Part shown: positions 24,422-36,854 of the stretch, piece after piece | Position numbering within the stretch: position 1 is the first letter of the stretch | Layout of the letters: the number at the start of each line of letters is the position of its first letter | Source of the DNA: Polytrichum commune | Lineage: Eukaryota > Streptophyta > Polytrichopsida > Polytrichales > Polytrichaceae | NCBI GenBank assembly: GCA_950295325.1 | Contig: OX485809.1 | Location: 37,763,081 to 37,827,080, forward strand | Reading direction: 5' to 3' | Length of the DNA stretch: 64,000 nt | The notes under the pieces: model-generated | The model's input: only the letters and a program-made list of their open reading frames with translations | Told to the model about the DNA's origin: nothing | The model's database searches: none | Program-made: the position numbers and the translations under genes

Positions 24422-24423
24422 TA

Positions 24424-27400
24424 ATGATCAAAATGTAGAAAGTGACGTGGTCTATGAGAGTTTAATATGACCTCTTTACGAAGAAAGACTGAAAGCATTG
24501 TTACATATGACAACGATGATATGATATTGATATATGTGCGGTGTTTATTTAGATCTAGGTCATTTATGTAAGCTCAAAGTTCAAAATACTTCCCTTTACA
24601 TATACGTATGATCGGATTGTAGGAATATAACTAATGAATCGGTTCGTAATAAATGGGGGTTGATTTTTGACAATTTAAACTTAAATAAGTGACCTTCAAA
24701 AAGCTACTAACATGTTTTGGAGATCATAACATGTGGAGAACGAGAGAGGGAGAGAGAGGGAGTTATTGCATACGAGCATACCTCTCATCCATCCAAAATA
24801 AAAACGTGACCCCTTACATGTTTGATACCGATTGACCTCAAGTGATTTGGAGTAGACTACGTTGATTATCCTGATTAGTAAGGATGGGCTAATAGTGGGC
24901 GTGGTCTAATAATGAGTGTGGGAAATTAGTACAGGTGATGCTAAATTTCTGTGCCATGAAATTAGTGCATCCAACGATCTAGGAAGCGTTGTTCATCCTT
25001 ACACTATTCACTAAAAATACTAGCCGTAGCAACATTGTCCAGTATTGGCACTTAGCACTAGTCATTAAAAGTACCATCACTTGGCACTATTCACCGAATG
25101 TATCGGCACTTTTCATACAATTTTTTTTAATCACTCTACAAGCATCTTGGAGCAATGCACCAATTTTCTCAAAATGCATGGTAAATGACCATGTATTCAT
25201 GAATTTAGTGTCACTTAATTAAAAATTCAACCCTCAATAACTTTGAGATCGGAGTAAACAGAGCGTGCTTCAAGAATTATTATTGCCCTCACTAAATCGG
25301 GATAATTAGTGTAGTTTCACATCCTTAAAACTAACTACGGTATCAAATAAAAATTTGGAAGCAACTTTGGGTTGCATACGTAAATATCATCTTAGAGCTT
25401 TATGTTGGATGATTCAAAGGTACACTCATATGAGATAGTTCACTCTCTCCATAACATGCCTCTTGGAATTCCAAAGATAAACTATCTTGTAAAGATTGAG
25501 TGGCAAAATTTAGAGTAGGTGGAATGGGGCACTTGGTGCTGAATTGTTATTAAGCCCTACAAATCCAAATGTCCTAAATTAGGACTCTTGTTTTCAAAAT
25601 GTGGATCTTACTTTTAACCAAAAACATCCCACACATAGTGTTTGAAATTCTCTATCACACCTCCAATAGCTCTTGTCACAAATGACTATTTTCTACACCT
25701 TATGATGTTCTCACACCTCCAAACTTATTTCATTGACTCGATTGAACTTACCGATCTCTCCCGTGAGACTTTTCACCAATTATATCAAGCTCCTCCTCAA
25801 AACAATGTGATTGTGATGAAATTACAATCGTTTTGTTTCTACTCATTATGGGGTCGTGGTTCCTTTATGTTGCCTCACAACTCTTGTTTTGTGATAAGCC
25901 TAAAGTAAAATAAAATAATAAATGCTATAGCATAACAAATTTTAGAACCCCTCATGCGTTTAACCTTGAAAGGTCCAAGATGGCCATTAATGGGCCCAAT
26001 GATAAAATCATGTGATATTATTTGAGATATTGTTTGCTATACGTGTCAAAAGCAACCGTGGACAAGATTAGCTTATTTGTCAAATGCAATATTTGGTTGA
26101 AGCATACATATATGTACAATGATTATAAAAATGAGAGTTTGTATAAATAAGTTAATGACTTTTCTATATCATGCGTATCTAATCACTGATGCCACTTTCA
26201 TTTTATTTTTTCTACATTGTCTTGTTATTAGGTTAAGCTATAATTGAATTGAACTATAATTACATGTTGATTTTGAGAATGTACACTACCTTAATATCCT
26301 TCTATTGTGTTATTTTAAGGTCATCTATGAATAAAGCTTTGAACTTTCATAAATTTTGCATATAAAATTAAAATAAGACATATGTAAGTGCGTTGGAATT
26401 CCCTTTTGTGAGTTACCCAAACTGCTCGTAGTCATTCGTAGTTCGAGTTAAGGTTCATTGTCTAGTTAAAAATGAAGTTAGTTGTTAGAAATTACATCAA
26501 TATCAATTAGTTAGTATTGTTAGACAATTAGGCAATATATGAAAATCCAACACAAGGTTGAGTGGATGAAGATGTGTACAAATAAAAGTGCAAGTGGATA
26601 AAGATATGTGCGGATGGAAGTGAAGGCCGTTGGATTAAGATGGTGGCGAATGCAAATCGTTGGATTTAGGGGTTTAAAAGATTGATAGGTAGGGTGGAGT
26701 CGGCCATAGATGCTAACCGTTAGATTCAAGGGTATTTAAAAATCTATGGCCGGCAAGACTTTATGGCTGAAAGAGGGTGTTCCACAAAACTTAGCGCTGG
26801 ATTTTTCTTTAATTTTTGATTTTTGACTCTCTCTCTCTCTCTCTCTCTCTCTATACTATGTTTTTACTTTGCCATACATAAATTACTGAGCTCATTAAAT
26901 ATAATATTTAAAGGGTAAGTACCCTAGGGTTAAAAGAGCTCTACCTAACTACTGTCCACCATAGATTCTGATCACTGCATCTACGGACAAGGTTGAAAAC
27001 CTAATCGTATAATAAGAGCAAGGGCTTGAGAAAATACCCTTTCAACTCAAAGGTTAAACTGCACTAGGCATTTATCTTTGGTAAACTCTGTGATTAGGGT
27101 AGAGGAAGTTAACTAGTGGGTGGTCCAAGCTAAGTGCTTCAAACCGGCCCCACAAGAAACTTCAATGGCAAAGGAACAGGTAAAATACTCTTTTTTGGAG
27201 TATGTGGTAATGCAAAATCAATAGATGTATTGTTGAATGATTGTGTGACATAGATAACAATTGGGTTCTGCTGTTATTCACCTCGTGTACGTGACTAATC
27301 CTCATTGTTTGTTGGTTGGTTGTATGGGCACAGGTGAGGCAGACCCTTCACAATTTTGAACGACATCCCTAGGTTTTGCTTATCTTTTTGGGTTCATACA

Positions 27401-28690
27401 CTTAGTGCTCATATATTGTATGTATTCCATGATGAAGAAAGTGAATACTTACACATATATTGATTATTGGGTTATATTTTGAAGTGCATTTGATGACAAA
27501 GGATCTTTCAAGTTTTTGACTATAACTTGTTTAGTACATACAAGGTTATTTCAAACAATGAAAAGGGTGTAGAGTTAAGTGAGTATGGAATGCATACAAT
27601 AGATGGTGCTAACCCATGGTTACACCATAGGATAGAGTTGCTAAGACATGCATGGTATTGAAATGAGGAGGGATCCCACCCACCCACCCGGGTTTTTTGT
27701 TAAAAGTACAAAGATATGTATATGAATGGTATGGCCTCTGTATGGAGGATGTTTTCTGAATATGACTATGCTTGAATATAAGCTTAGTTCTTACCAAGAA
27801 ATGCCCAACTCTCTCTCTAGTGGTGCAACATTTCTAGAGTGCTAGCAAAATTAATGTTGAATAAAATGGTTTGTAACCATATTAGAGAACTGTTGTATGA
27901 ATATGTGACCACTAGAATGAATTGTTGTTAGATAGGTAGATGTTGGAGTTAACTGTGTAAGGACTTGTGGCTGTTGGAGTAAAGACCGCAATCGGTTGCA
28001 GTTCTAGGTTTTGCATGTTGTATTGATGTTGTTGTATTACTTCTGGTTGTGTTTCTTCTTGTTGTATTTATGATGTTATATTGCTTGTGGTTGTGTTACT
28101 GCTAGTTGAGTTGCTTCTCTGATATTGCTTCTAGTGTAAGGCTTAGGTTGTATTGTTGGTTGTTGAGGGTACTATTCTTTAGAAGGGTGGCTTAATCCTT
28201 AATTCTTCCACTACTCAACCAACACAACCAAGGGTGGCAGGTGTGGAATTTGGTGAAAGTTAGGTACCTTGAGCCAAACCCCTATGCGGTTGCAATTACA
28301 AGGTATGATGAATGAATTTTAGATGAAGTTAGGATGATTAGGTTGGATGAAGAACAATTTTGTGAGGGATGAAATGATGGATTTAAGGTGATACGCATGG
28401 ATGAATGTGATACATTTGAATGATTATAGGAGATAGAAAGTCATTGCTTGGACGCACTAGAGTAATCCATATATATCCGGCCAATCTTGCGGGTTATTAC
28501 TTCAATTGGAGTAGCAATTGTCACCACACCTTCCAATTGCTAACAAAGAACATTTAAAACCTAATATTACGGTCTAATACGGTAGTAGTTACTCAGTGAA
28601 CACTTAAAATGACCATTTTAGCACTATCCATGTTACCTTACAAAGTAATCATCAACTCCTCGATTCTCAAATGCCTCGATTTTAGGTTAT
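24424..28690. other. no gene; simple repeats
   Basis: AT-rich DNA without a supported coding region. A (CT)n tract lies at about 26828-26853. A G/T-rich block at 27990-28180 repeats GTTGTATT/GTTGTGTT and CTTCTGGTTGTG words at irregular spacing. The frame at 25642-25908 has no motif I recognise. Confidence 0.45.
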
Positions 28691-30810
28691 ATGTCCGAAT
28701 ATGCTAAAATTAATGCGATAAGACAATTTGGGATTAACCTAATCAATCTGGCTACATGTGACGCATCATGTCACACTGCATATGCCCGTTTTACTTACCT
28801 TACGAATTAAGGGCCACCTTACACTAGAGATCAAGAACCTTGGACTCGTGAATACAAATCATGGGATTGGTTGAGGAGTTGGATATGATTCAAGTACACA
28901 TTACAAAGGGGGCCTAGGGACCAATGAATATTGAATGGATGAAAAATAAGCATGACGTCCTACATGGCGCCAAGTGGATAATGAACCATGGTCTAATAGA
29001 TGTTGTGGCAGTCCCATCAAAAAGAGGAGGGTCTCACGCAATAGTAGGGGCATGTACTAAGCAATTAAATTGTCTTTGGTTCCTACAAATATTATATTGC
29101 CATGGTGGGGTTCTAGACTATGGACAACTTTGGATTGTCTATACAATGTGTTGAGGTCCCCCAACATGGTCCCCCCTCACTGTACACCAAGCTTGAGAGC
29201 CCATCAACAACATTTGAATGGTTTTCATGGTCATGGCTCTTGGTCCATGTGGCCCTTACCTTACGAATTAAGAACGAATCGACCTCTTGACTCTTAAAAC
29301 TCCAACTCCCTTATCAATGAACAAGGTGGACCGACAACTATACCAAACAATCCTACAACTATGGGTAGGAAATTAACGTGAAAATCATTAGCGTGGGCCA
29401 CACTAATTTCTAGTCAAGGTGGAATTAACGTGGGTTCAAGACCCTGGTCTTCCCCTAAGTCTTCATAAAGACTTCCGACCAACACCTTAAATATTAGCTG
29501 AAAGGAAAAAGTAGCATAGATCAAACAATCATCCACCTTAATATTCCAGGAAAACAAATATTGTGGCCCACTCGTTTTCTCCTAGAAATTTAGCATGGTT
29601 TGAAAATTAGTGTGGCCTCTATAAAATTATTGTGACCCACAATAATAAGACTAGTTGGTGTACTTAAAGATGAACCGGATGAGATTGATAAGTAACTGCT
29701 TCAAATTCAAGATTTCAGGAAACTTACTGACCAATTTAGAGGAACTTACAGAATACCCCTAAACTTAATAAACATGAAAACATGTAACGATGTCAACATG
29801 TAACTGTTTGATAGTGGAAAAAATAGGATCTCGACTAATTTATGCCCAAAATCTCCCCGGACACTGTCCCTCATCTGTCCAAATCTGCCAAATTTATTGC
29901 GATGAGACAAGATGAGATTAACCAAATCAAATTTGAGCTGCATGTGATGCAACGTTTCGCACCCCTGAGCCCAATTCACACGATCATTCTCACAGGCGCT
30001 GAATTATTGTAAGCCGCATCAACGTGTCAAATCATACCTCCATCAATTTCGACTCTTAGATATTTTCATTCTCATAAGCCCTGACTCTCACATCCGCCCA
30101 ACTGTATGAGATGGGGACACGACGTGATTATGCGAATCCATCCTGCCGCTGCAACAATTCACACCCGTCGCTTTGTCCCGACGGACTAACCTCTCAAATC
30201 GATCGTCAGGTTTGATTTTCACGACTCGAGTCGAATCCCATCTAAATCTTACAGTATTCATGCGATGAGACAAGTTGGGGTTGAGTTAACGAGACTCGAA
30301 AGAAGTTGTGTGACAAGACAAGATGAGGACGAGATTACGTGAATCCATCCTGCCGCAACAGCTATTCATGCCCATCACTTTACCTCTCAAGTCGATCGTC
30401 AGGTTTGATTTCCACGACCCGCGTCGAATCGCATCTGAATCTCACAAAATTTATGTGACGAGACAAGCTGGGGTTAAGTTAACGAGATTCGAAAGACGTT
30501 GTGTGACATGACAAGATGAGGACGAGATTACACGAATCCATCCTGCTGCAACGGCTATTCATGCCCGTCACTTTACCTCTCAAGTCGATCGTCAGTTTTG
30601 ATTTTCGCGACCCGAGTCGAATCCCATCTGAATCCTGCACTATTTATGTGATGAGACAAGCTGGGGTTAAGTTAAAGAGACTCAAAAGGAGTTATGTGAC
30701 AAGACAAGAGGAGATTACACCAGATCACTCCAGGCTGCACTTCGATGCTACATCTCACACCTGGTTGTCCTGATTCGCACGAATGGTTTCACAGGCGCCA
30801 GCTAAAACTG
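28690..30810. repeat. tandem array of about 190-bp units with diverged outliers
   Basis: The best units begin near 30121, 30332 and 30525 with ATTACGTGAATCCATCCTGC and run through ACCTCTCAAGTCGATCGTCA, the GTCGAATC word, ATGAGACAAG, and GGGGTTAAGTTAACGAGA. The second-to-third spacing is about 193 bp; the first unit carries about 20 extra bases. Diverged pieces (GATGAGACAAGATGAGATTA, TGTGATGCAACG) recur at about 29885 and 28705, and TCACAGGCGC recurs at 29980 and 30795. Arg/Thr-rich frames in three units are by-products of the repeat. Confidence 0.75.
28811..29255. mobile_element. PIF/Harbinger-like MITE with an unusual 16-bp flanking repeat
   Basis: The left end is GGGCCACCTTACACTAGAG and the right end reverse-complemented is GGGCCACATGGACCAAGAGC then CATGACCATG. 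It belongs with 63271-63691, whose left end is GGGCCACTTCACACACGAGC followed by CAAGAGCCATGACCATGG. The flanks are identical for 16 bases (TTACCTTACGAATTAA at 28795-28810 and 29256-29271), far longer than the usual 3-bp duplication. It holds two short frames with no family match. Confidence 0.65.
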
Positions 30811-33800
30811 TTTCATCAAAGGCAATGCCTGAATCATCACTCCATCCAATCCGACATTGACATCTCTTCATGGAGGGAGGGAGAGAGGACTCCACTGCTT
30901 ATGGAACATAGAGTGACGTACACTATTTGCGAACGTCCTAACCTAGGTGCCTAGAATGTCTCAACGTCCTAATTGCTCTTATGATTCTATTTGCCAAGTA
31001 ACAAAAGTTACTTGCATCATGACATCTAGCATAGCACATGCTTGTGATGGTATAGTTTTATGTTATAGTATGCATGGGGAGGAGCACATTAATGGCAAGT
31101 ATGTTGTATGACATATTTTCAAAATCTGGACTTTTTGGTTGCTTCCAAAAGGATCGTACAGTATACATGTGTAAACCTAAAGTTCATGGAAGATGTGTGA
31201 ATTCTTATTGATTACTTGGATGTTGAATTCTTTCTTTTGAGCTCCTGGAATGCTTGGATTGTGGCATTAGTGAAGGAAACCAACAGTTTCAAAGCCTCTG
31301 TGGGCCCCTATCACTTGTGTTTTTTTTTTGCAATTCATAGTTTTTTTAAATGTTTATTTTTACATTTTAAATATTAACTTGTAATAGTTTCCTAACACCA
31401 ACGGTTCAAGGATGATAATTGATTAATTGATGTGATTCTAAGTTACCTTATAAAGAGTCAATGCCTTCAATCAACAACTATAGTGTCCCCAACTTGAAGT
31501 CTGAAGACATGAAGGTGGTCAGTAAGTACCATGCAACATCATCTTCTTTTATTTCTATCCGTCACAACGTTTCAAATCTCAAGCCATGGATTAGAATCGA
31601 GATTTGATGGGGTCAGGTGTGTAGGTGTTATTTGGCTAGTTTTTCCCATTTTATTCCAAATCTTTTATGTGTTTGAAATTATGTTGTGTTACATAATGAA
31701 TCTATGATGAAACATCAACATAAATGGTATTGAAAATTGGACCTTCCTTGATTTAGTTATGGTTGTTGGAAGTGCATGTTTGTTGATTCCTCAACAAAAT
31801 ATAAAATTCCCTTTAACTATGTTCACTATAAAGTGCAGAGTAGTTGATAAAATATTCAAACATAGTCAAAAAAAATTTATAGCCATGATGTTTGTTCTTT
31901 GACCAACCATGGAGGACTGTGAAAATGCATAAAACCATAATACAACTTGATGATTCCTATTTGTAGTCATATGAACTAAAAATATGAATAATTTGGTTGT
32001 ACAATGGTCAAGGGGGTTGTTTGTAAATTGAGAAGACTTAAAAATGAAAGATATTTCATTCCTCAATGTTGTTTAAATTAAGAGAGAAGACATTACAATG
32101 CCCTTCAAGATTGCATCCATGCGGTTGATAATCAAATTTAATATATTTTCTTACATGTAAAGAACTGTGGCTGGTTGCAAATGTTCACAAAATTCATGAT
32201 ATTAATAAAATTATGTTGCAAGACTTAGAACTAAGTCATGCTCCGCATAATTTGAAAGTTGCAAAAATCACCATCACATGTAGTAGTGATTGCTCATAAT
32301 GTGTTAGACATTACATAGCATTGCAAGTTTGATTTCCTTCAGCTACTTGACCATAAACTCAATATTAAAAGCTAAATAGAGAGAAACAATAGAACAATAG
32401 AACAATTTGGTTTAGTTTTTACAAATCTTCTTTGAGAGGATTTTCTTTTTTACTTGTATATTAAGAGATATAAGGCCTTATGATAACTCACTAATTTGTG
32501 TTAGGACATGGGAGTTGCACCTGTAATGGTGTTGTTGGGTATATGGGCATAGTTACCGTTATTATTGTATCACCTTATTTTTGGCGATTTTTTTTATAAT
32601 TGAAATAATGATCTTAGCATGTAAATTCTGGACATTGTATGATCAAAGTATCAATGTTGGAATTCTTCTTGTTATATGTGTGTTTAAAACTAATCCATGC
32701 TCTCATGTTCAAATAATGTTCTCTATAGGCAATAATACTATGGGAGGTGCTTTTGGGCAAGGTTCATAAATATGTTGAGTCATCATAAACTGTATTGTAT
32801 ATCAAGGATATCTTCACACCATGACCCATACATGAACATCTCGCTTCTCAATATGCAGTGTTCTAATCTTCAAAATCGATATCAACACCCAATTGGGAGC
32901 TTCACCCAAATTACTATTTATAATTAACCTACATTGAACATGAAAACATAGCATCGGTTTTGGATAATTGTGTATTCAACATTTGAAAAATTCAAAATTT
33001 ATTCATATAATGTCCAAAAACTACAAGTGTTTGAGCTAGTTTTGTGGAACTAAGATTCGTTCATACTGGCACTTATCTAGTTAGGTAAGAGTGTAATCCA
33101 AAATTTTGCCTAGAATAAATAATTTTTGAATTTGGATGCTTTGTTAGCTAAAATATTGTATATGAATGACAATGTAGTGAAGAAACCTTGAACTTAGTAA
33201 AGACTAAGTCAGAGTAGGTTAGTAGCTGCTAAATTAACATTCTGACTATTGGCAAGGGTTAGTGAGGGGGATGTGAGACAAATTTTAGGTCAATTAATTT
33301 CACTATGGGTAGCTAGAAAGTAAGTGGGTGAAGTTAGTGCCTAGGTAGTAGATAACTATAGGCAATGGATAGGTGGTTACAACCATAAGCGCATGCTTAG
33401 GAGTTATTAGTTGGTTACAAAGTAACTATCATCTTCCCCACCAGGCACAAAGAGGCAAGGTAAGTCAAGGAAGGCATGCATTTCTTAGGCAACCCGAGAG
33501 CATTGTTGAACTGAGCAATTTTGTCTCCCTCAGCACCGAGAGTGTGCGAGCTAATAATTAACTATATTATGCAAACCAAGAGTAATCACCGCAGTGAGTA
33601 TGGGAATACCACTTTGTGATAAAGCATGGTGTTCATTTTGAATATAAGTGACACTGAGTGGCCAAAGTTTGATCGAATTATTTTCTTGTCTTGATTGAGT
33701 GAATGTGAACCTATGAACCATTGTCTTATTATGTGTTTGCATTTGAGTAAGTCCAACGTTGTGAGTGCAATTGAGTAAGTTAGAGTTGTAAAACTAATCA

Positions 33801-34261
33801 ATAATTGACCAGTGTATGAGAAAAAGATGATATGATTAAAAAGAAGGAACAAGTGATGAACGAGTGGAAATGTATAAGAAACTATAGAGTGAATCCATAA
33901 GCTAAACATATTGTTGGAAGAGATTGAATATTTTGTTTCGAAGTTCAACATAAGAAAGAGGGTTAACCTAAGTGGAGAAAACAAAATTATTGTCGCATAG
34001 AGTGATGGAATGACTATTTTGCGAGGATGAACAAGGTGAAACTATAGTCTGTTAGTGCCTTGAGAGGAGAAACCCCGACCGGCAAAGAGAGGGAGAGAGA
34101 TCACACCAATATTCACAGAAGGATTTGGCGTGTGAAAAAAAAGGGAACATCTCTAGGACTGAATATAAATTTACATATGAGAAGCCAAATATCAATGATC
34201 GACCATTGCTACCTAACTTCGTAGATTGAAATCTGTTATATCCACTACGGTAGATTTTAAA
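30811..34261. other. AT-rich non-coding stretch; possible 5' LTR/leader at its right end
   Basis: No coding region to about 33.2 kb. From about 33.3 to 34.1 kb the sequence (GAGAGCATTGTTGAACTGAG, CCCTCAGCACCGAGAGTGTG, GAGAGGAGAAACCCCGACCG) lies immediately upstream of a Ty3/gypsy Gag start and has the look of an LTR plus leader. I found no matching 3' copy and no clear primer-binding site, so this is inference. Confidence 0.35.
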
Positions 34262-34644
34262 ATGTTATACATGTAGCAACATTGGATATTGCCTCAGAAT
34301 GGCCTTTACCAAATGACAAAAGAGATTTCCTAACACCAAAGAATTTGTTTGCAACATCTTCTAAAAAGAATTCGCCAACCAATTCTAATTCTAGTGCTAT
34401 CCCATCTCCACGAGTTGTCTTAATAGTTAATATACAAGCCAACCCATTGTTTTCACCAAATACTCTGCTTGTGAATACAAACATAATATCACCTCCTAAA
34501 ATGGTAGCTAATCCACTACCTAAAATAAATGGTGTAGTTAATTTACCCCATTTCTTAGGTAGACCAAAAACATACATTGATGTACACGTGAGAAATTTTG
34601 AGATTGCATGTGTTGCAAATAATGTATGTCGCGACTCTTGCTAG
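34262..34644 (+). pseudogene. Ty3/gypsy Gag, N-terminal piece
   Basis: An open frame of about 120 codons. It is Pro/Ser-rich at first, then has VNLPHFLGRPKTYIDVHVRN followed by FEIACVANNV. The motif LPxFxGxPxxxxxxHxxxFExxCxANxV is the start of the capsid-like domain of many plant gypsy Gags. After VANNV the frame runs into unrelated DNA and stops, where the next Gag piece resumes only at about 35635. Confidence 0.6.
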
Positions 34645-35634
34645 CTCGTCTTAACTTATTTTCACCATTGTGTAACTCTAGCAAGTGCCATGAGCATTGG
34701 GCCTGCACATCCCATACATGCGTATGATTAGCTCCCCATACCAACCTCCAAGCTCATAGCTTGGTTACCAAACCCTCCTACACATACATTCTCCCCTTTG
34801 CAGGTAGCCAATGGTTAGATGCGGACTTCCATTCATGTGCATCCAATTTTGAGTTGATCATCGTGTTGCCGGAGCAACACTACAACAACCCAAAGCATAC
34901 TTGGCAACTTTGCACTCACGTTGGGCCAATGCCTATGGAGGTTGCGTTGTTTTGTAGCAGGTAAGGTTGGTCGGCAAAACCACCTTCCCATATAAGCCTC
35001 TAGGACTTTGTGCATGGCCCTTGCGCCACTGTCAAGTAACATTTTGTCTCACTTCTAAGAATTGGGGCCATGTAGACGTTCTCCCTTAGCCGCTGGGGCT
35101 GTAGCCCCCCCCCCCCCCCCCCCGTAGCTTCAAACCTCCATAATTTCATTTTTTTTTATCTTGAAGTTTATTAAGCAACTAGTCCATTGACATCCATTCT
35201 TTACGGAGATGCCAATAGACTCTTCACTTGCCCCATTCGGGAAAGCATTGCGTAAGTTTTGGCTATCCCAACCTCGGCAATTTTGAGCGCCACTCCCGGG
35301 TCACTGTTGTCCCACCACAACGCCCTCTTGAGCGTTGGGCGCCATCCCTAGGTTGAACCCCACTCAAATCGTCATATCTACTAGCTCACACCTCTCATTG
35401 GGGAGTTCTTGAGCATTCTAAGCTATAAGCTACCCAATGCTCATGGCCTTACACTTGTGATTCTTAATTTCCGTGGGTGCGAGGCGTTCTCAACGCTTGG
35501 GACCCTCACCCACACTAGGATCACTTGGGCCCCCTCACTAATGACACCACAAGTCATGGCTGTTACTCTCGAATCCCCTTTGTGCCCAGGGTGTTGCGTC
35601 ACTCCTCATGGAGAGGTGTGTGACGATGTCCTTG
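34641..35634. mobile_element. insertion of about 1 kb in Gag, class unknown
   Basis: DNA between two Gag pieces that adjoin in intact homologues (ANNV | MEIFATTLQKNAFLWFF). The ends share a similar word: TGTCGCGACTCTTGCTAG on the left and TGTGACGATGTCCTTGCTGA on the right, possibly a degraded target duplication. The interior has a C-run at about 35107-35123 and short motif-free frames. No TIR was found. Confidence 0.4.
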
Positions 35635-35750
35635 CTGACATGATGATGGAAATATTTGCAACCACTTTGCAAAAAAACGCATTCTTATGGTTTTTCCATT
35701 AAACACCACTTGTTGACTAGGATGCCCTTAAAATTAGAAACCACGTGAGA
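35635..35750 (+). pseudogene. Ty3/gypsy Gag, core piece
   Basis: The frame reads MMMEIFATTLQKNAFLWFFH, then (after a stop) DALKIRNHVR. Gypsy Gags have (L)FPTTLxxxAxxWY here, followed by W(D/E)xLxxxFxxxF. The first block is the tail of a 97-codon frame whose earlier part is the preceding insertion. Confidence 0.55.
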
Positions 35751-36520
35751 TAAAAATTAGGATCAATTTAATTTGTTGAGGGAAAAAATATAAATTTATT
35801 AGAATTACCATAGCATTGGAAATATGTCCCCTACATGATTATATGTAAAATAGGGTGGTGACTAATTCCTTCATTTTATTAATTAGTAGAAAAAGAACAG
35901 GGTTATAGATATTGGATCCCCCTAGAAGTGTGTAGTAGGATCAATAGAATAATTATGGTTTTTGAATTTGAATGCAATTCTTTTTTGGAGTAGGTGTTTG
36001 TGCAAAATTCTATGTCTTGTCACAACTGATTGTAATTCTTGTTTTGTTCTATCTGTGTTTATAACTTGTCTATGTTAGCTTGTATATTTTGTTATCTCCA
36101 TGTTTATTGGTAACCCTTTAACTTGTACCCAAATGCTATTGGTTGTGTTTTGAATGGTTCTTTGAATGATTTAGGATTGGTATAATTAATTAAAACCAAT
36201 TAAATGACAAGATGAATGATGTGAAATGTTTGTTGCTCACATACTTGATTTTGCAATACTATAGTATTATGTCCATTATTTGGTACTTGTACAATATATA
36301 AAAACGTATGGTGCCAAAAATTAGCCTCTCTAAATAATTACAAATAAATATAGGTTGTTAAAAAATACATCAAAGTAGCTTTATATTTACAAATAGGGCA
36401 AGAAAAAAATATTGAGAGGTGCATGAATATCACCCCATTGAATACCCCATTATCGCACGTGGTTACAAAACGTAAGGGGGTGTGATCGCCCCGAGTTATT
36501 ATATTTCAAGTCCTCGGGGT
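35751..36520. mobile_element. second insertion of about 0.75 kb in Gag, class unknown
   Basis: AT-rich, non-coding DNA separating two Gag blocks that should be some 30-40 codons apart. Boundaries are approximate. Words such as TAAGGGGGTGTGATCGCCCC near the right end are locally GC-rich. No TIR or tail identified, so simple expansion is not excluded. Confidence 0.35.
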
Positions 36521-36843
36521 TTGAATATAGTTTGATGGAAAGAGTAAGAACCATTCGTATGGGTATAAATGAAATTATTGATAGTTATTTGGGGAGAATG
36601 AGTGATATATTCTTAAGAATGGGCACACACCATATTCCTGATAACATTTTGAGACACATTTTTATAGAAGGATTTGTACACGTTTGAGTTAAAGATTTAT
36701 GTGAGAGACCATACACTAGCCACTAGAGAAGATGCGTTTGCATCAGTATAGGCATGGAAAGAATCTCAAGTGGAGGATTGGTATTTTTTTATAATTATAA
36801 TTACGACCTCTATGACCGACCCAAAATGATCACCAATGTAACC
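36521..36843 (+). pseudogene. Ty3/gypsy Gag, C-terminal helical piece
   Basis: Translates as MERVRTIRMGINEIIDSYLG, RMSDIFLRMGTHHIPDNILR, HIFIEGFVHV, stop, then further residues ending near a Trp/Glu-type word. Gypsy Gags have here a series MxxxxxxxxESVxxYxxRxxxLxxRxxxxIPDxxLxxxFIxGL. The RT-like LINE begins 11 bases after the last recognisable part. Confidence 0.6.
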
Positions 36844-36854
36844 TTGTTCTACCT

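Noticed and set aside
35107-35123. C-runs here and at 5143, 11190, 59405 as functional elements
   Set aside because: Long homopolymers of this kind are often simple repeats or length errors; nothing else supports a function.
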